Origin: Flammeovirgaceae bacterium | GTDB lineage: Bacteria; Bacteroidota; Bacteroidia; Cytophagales; Cyclobacteriaceae | Assembly (NCBI GenBank): GCA_021299455.1 | Contig: JAJTGQ010000004.1 | Coordinates: 1-44,253 of the forward strand | Length of the DNA: 44,253 nucleotides | Reading direction: 5' to 3' | In this document: in pieces, positions 43,106 to 44,253 of the stretch | How positions within the stretch are numbered: the stretch's first letter is position 1 | How the letters are laid out: each line of letters begins with the position of its first letter | Notes under the pieces: model-generated | Databases searched by the model: none | Told to the model about the DNA's origin: nothing | The model's input: only the letters and a program-made list of their open reading frames with translations | Made by a program: the position numbers and the translations under genes

Positions 43106-43501
43106 ATGTTTAAGCGCGATTTAGATTTAGACAGACAGTGGAACCGTCTACTGCTGGAGATAGAAAAACAGATTGATAAAAAGCCGAAAGACCTGAATGA
43201 GGTGCTGTTCTTGGTGGGTGTGCAGGAACTGGGGCACGGGGCCAAGCGGTTTGAGAAGGAAGAAAAGCAGGATCTGATGCACATTGCTATCTGCAAAGTG
43301 CTGAGCCTGGCTGGCTACTATGAACTGGAAGGACTTGACAAGGACGGTTGGCCACATTGGAAACTTGTAAAAAAGCTTCCTCATTTTGATATGCTCGAAC
43401 AAGAGAAGTTGTTGAAGATGCATGTGATCGAGTACTTTGAAAGGGAGTATGGGTGGAGGATTTCCGTGGCGAGCGAAGGATCTGACAACCCAGAGAACTG
43501 A
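43106..43501 (+). CDS. Conserved hypothetical protein
   Basis: 131 residues from the ATG at 43106 (MFKRDLDLDRQWNRLLLEIE), one base after the stop of the preceding gene; the frame is open upstream but would overlap that gene. It is charged and mainly helical, without signal peptide or membrane segment. Phrases such as NEVLFLVGVQELGHGAKRF, DLMHIAICKVLSLAGYYEL and MHVIEYFEREYGW look like a Bacteroidota-specific family I cannot name. Cotranscribed with the AhpD-like gene. Confidence 0.78.
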   Translation: MFKRDLDLDRQWNRLLLEIEKQIDKKPKDLNEVLFLVGVQELGHGAKRFEKEEKQDLMHIAICKVLSLAGYYELEGLDKDGWPHWKLVKKLPHFDMLEQEKLLKMHVIEYFEREYGWRISVASEGSDNPEN

Positions 43502-43621
43502 CAAATAGCGCTTTGAAATTTCAACGGTTGGCTGGTGCTGATCAAAATGTTGAAATAGTGTAACTCGCTCCCTATCTTGGTGGATTAAAACTATCTTTCC
43601 GGTCAACGCGTTTCAGGTATT

Positions 43622-44253
43622 GTGAGTGAGGGAATAAACCAAATCCATCAAAAAGTAGCCGCTTTCAAACGAAAGTATTACGCCAACCTTTTTCTTAAGG
43701 GGAGCTTACTTACATTAACATTTGTCCTGGGGTACTTCTTGATTGCTGCGCTGCTAGAATATAATCTGTGGCTTGGAAGAGAAGCGCGTTTTTTGATACT
43801 CGCCTCCTTTTTTGGCCTGGTGGCTTTTTGTCTCTTTCAGTTTTTGAAAGAACCCTTGACCTGGTGGCTTTACAAAAAAGGCTTGGGCGAAGAAGATAGC
43901 GCAAAATTGATTGGCAATTACTTTCCTGCTGTGGGGGACCGATTGCTAAACGTATTACAGCTTTCCGAAAAAAATGCCGGAGCGCTGGCAGAGGCTGGTA
44001 TCTTCCAAAAAGCAAATACCTTCAAAGACATCTCTTTTGAATCGGCCATTGACTTCAAGGCAAATACGAAATACTTAAAATACCTGGCGGCCCCTGTGGC
44101 ACTTTGCATTTTGCTTCTTTTTATTGACCGCGGTATTTTCACCCAAAGCACTCAACGGATCGTACAATTCAATCAAGAGTTTTCGCCCCAAGCGCCCTTT
44201 TCGTTCTCTGTTGACAAAGAATCTCTTTCTGCTTTTTTCAATGAAGACTTTAC
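43622..44253 (+). CDS. DUF4175-family membrane protein (N-terminal part, cut by window end)
   Basis: The frame opens at GTG 43622 (read as MSEGINQIHQKVAAFKRKYY) and is still open at the window end after about 210 residues. Three hydrophobic segments are visible (LTLTFVLGYFLIAALLEY; FLILASFFGLVAFCLFQF; KYLAAPVALCILLLF). Between them KLIGNYFPAVGDRLLNVLQL resembles the conserved part of DUF4175 proteins, large Bacteroidota membrane proteins of over 1000 residues with long coiled C-termini. An in-frame TAA at 43586 bounds the start. The full length is outside the window. Confidence 0.72.
   Translation, partial: MSEGINQIHQKVAAFKRKYYANLFLKGSLLTLTFVLGYFLIAALLEYNLWLGREARFLILASFFGLVAFCLFQFLKEPLTWWLYKKGLGEEDSAKLIGNYFPAVGDRLLNVLQLSEKNAGALAEAGIFQKANTFKDISFESAIDFKANTKYLKYLAAPVALCILLLFIDRGIFTQSTQRIVQFNQEFSPQAPFSFSVDKESLSAFFNEDF

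Noticed and set aside
43518-43556. Inverted repeat ATTTCAAC / GTTGAAAT after the 43106 gene
   Set aside because: Eight pairs with a 23-base loop and no U-run; too weak to call a terminator.

Overview
The window reads as chromosomal DNA of a Bacteroidota bacterium, most likely of the order Cytophagales. The evidence is a giant exported protein with a type IX secretion (T9SS) sorting domain, LytTR/TPR-kinase signalling, a PadR plus FtsX-type permease pair, DUF4175 and YceI families, weak or absent Shine-Dalgarno sequences, and several matches to the Bacteroidota promoter (TTTG, about 19 bp, TAnnTTTG). No rRNA, tRNA, CRISPR array or intact insertion sequence was found.

Layout. 1-5.0 kb (minus): a 1629-residue T9SS substrate built from two seven-blade RCC1 propellers and eleven Ig-like modules. 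5.2-7.6 kb (plus): a three-gene overlapping operon (lipoprotein, TPR protein, unknown exported protein). 7.6-9.1 kb (minus): two small proteins and a UPF0175/DUF3368 toxin-antitoxin pair. 9.2-10.5 kb: an APC amino-acid transporter. 10.5-14.6 kb: an AT-rich accessory patch with a two-gene restriction-modification system. 14.6-18.4 kb: an amidinotransferase-fold hydrolase, a carboxypeptidase-like-domain protein with a thioredoxin-like end lacking CXXC, and a metallophosphoesterase lipoprotein. 18.4-23.2 kb: a membrane histidine kinase, PadR plus ABC permease, and an ArsC/YffB-like protein. 23.2-30.9 kb: a LytTR two-component pair divergent from a von Willebrand A protein, then an HTH-membrane protein, an alpha/beta hydrolase and a class-C beta-lactamase-fold hydrolase. 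31.0-37.9 kb (minus): a fatty-acid beta-oxidation operon in the order marR-fadN-fadA-fadE. 38.1-44.25 kb: two YceI-like proteins bracketing a porin-like barrel, an alpha/beta hydrolase, a coiled-coil/HhH membrane protein, a carboxymuconolactone-decarboxylase-family protein, an unknown protein, and the start of a DUF4175 protein cut by the window edge.

The most unusual structure is in the beta-oxidation operon. Its gene order (fadN-fadA-fadE) is that of Bacillus, but each of the two inner spacers contains a gene for a four-helix-bundle protein of the 23S rRNA intervening-sequence-protein (IVP) family. Each gene lies between long imperfect inverted repeats (21/24 and 25/26 matches), and the outer repeat begins next to the TAG stop codon of the upstream fad gene. 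The spacer before fadN has a similar inverted repeat (16/17) but no gene, and another copy of one repeat follows the fadE stop. In the operon mRNA these arms could pair into long stems around the IVP genes, recalling the RNase III-cut stems around IVP genes in 23S rRNA. This would be an mRNA-borne intervening-sequence-like element; its function and mobility are inferences.

Other regulatory candidates are three ACYAAGT repeats at an exact 21-bp period between the LytTR kinase gene and the vWA gene, an 11-bp tandem repeat before the HTH-membrane gene, and promoter -7 boxes only 5-8 bases before several start codons.
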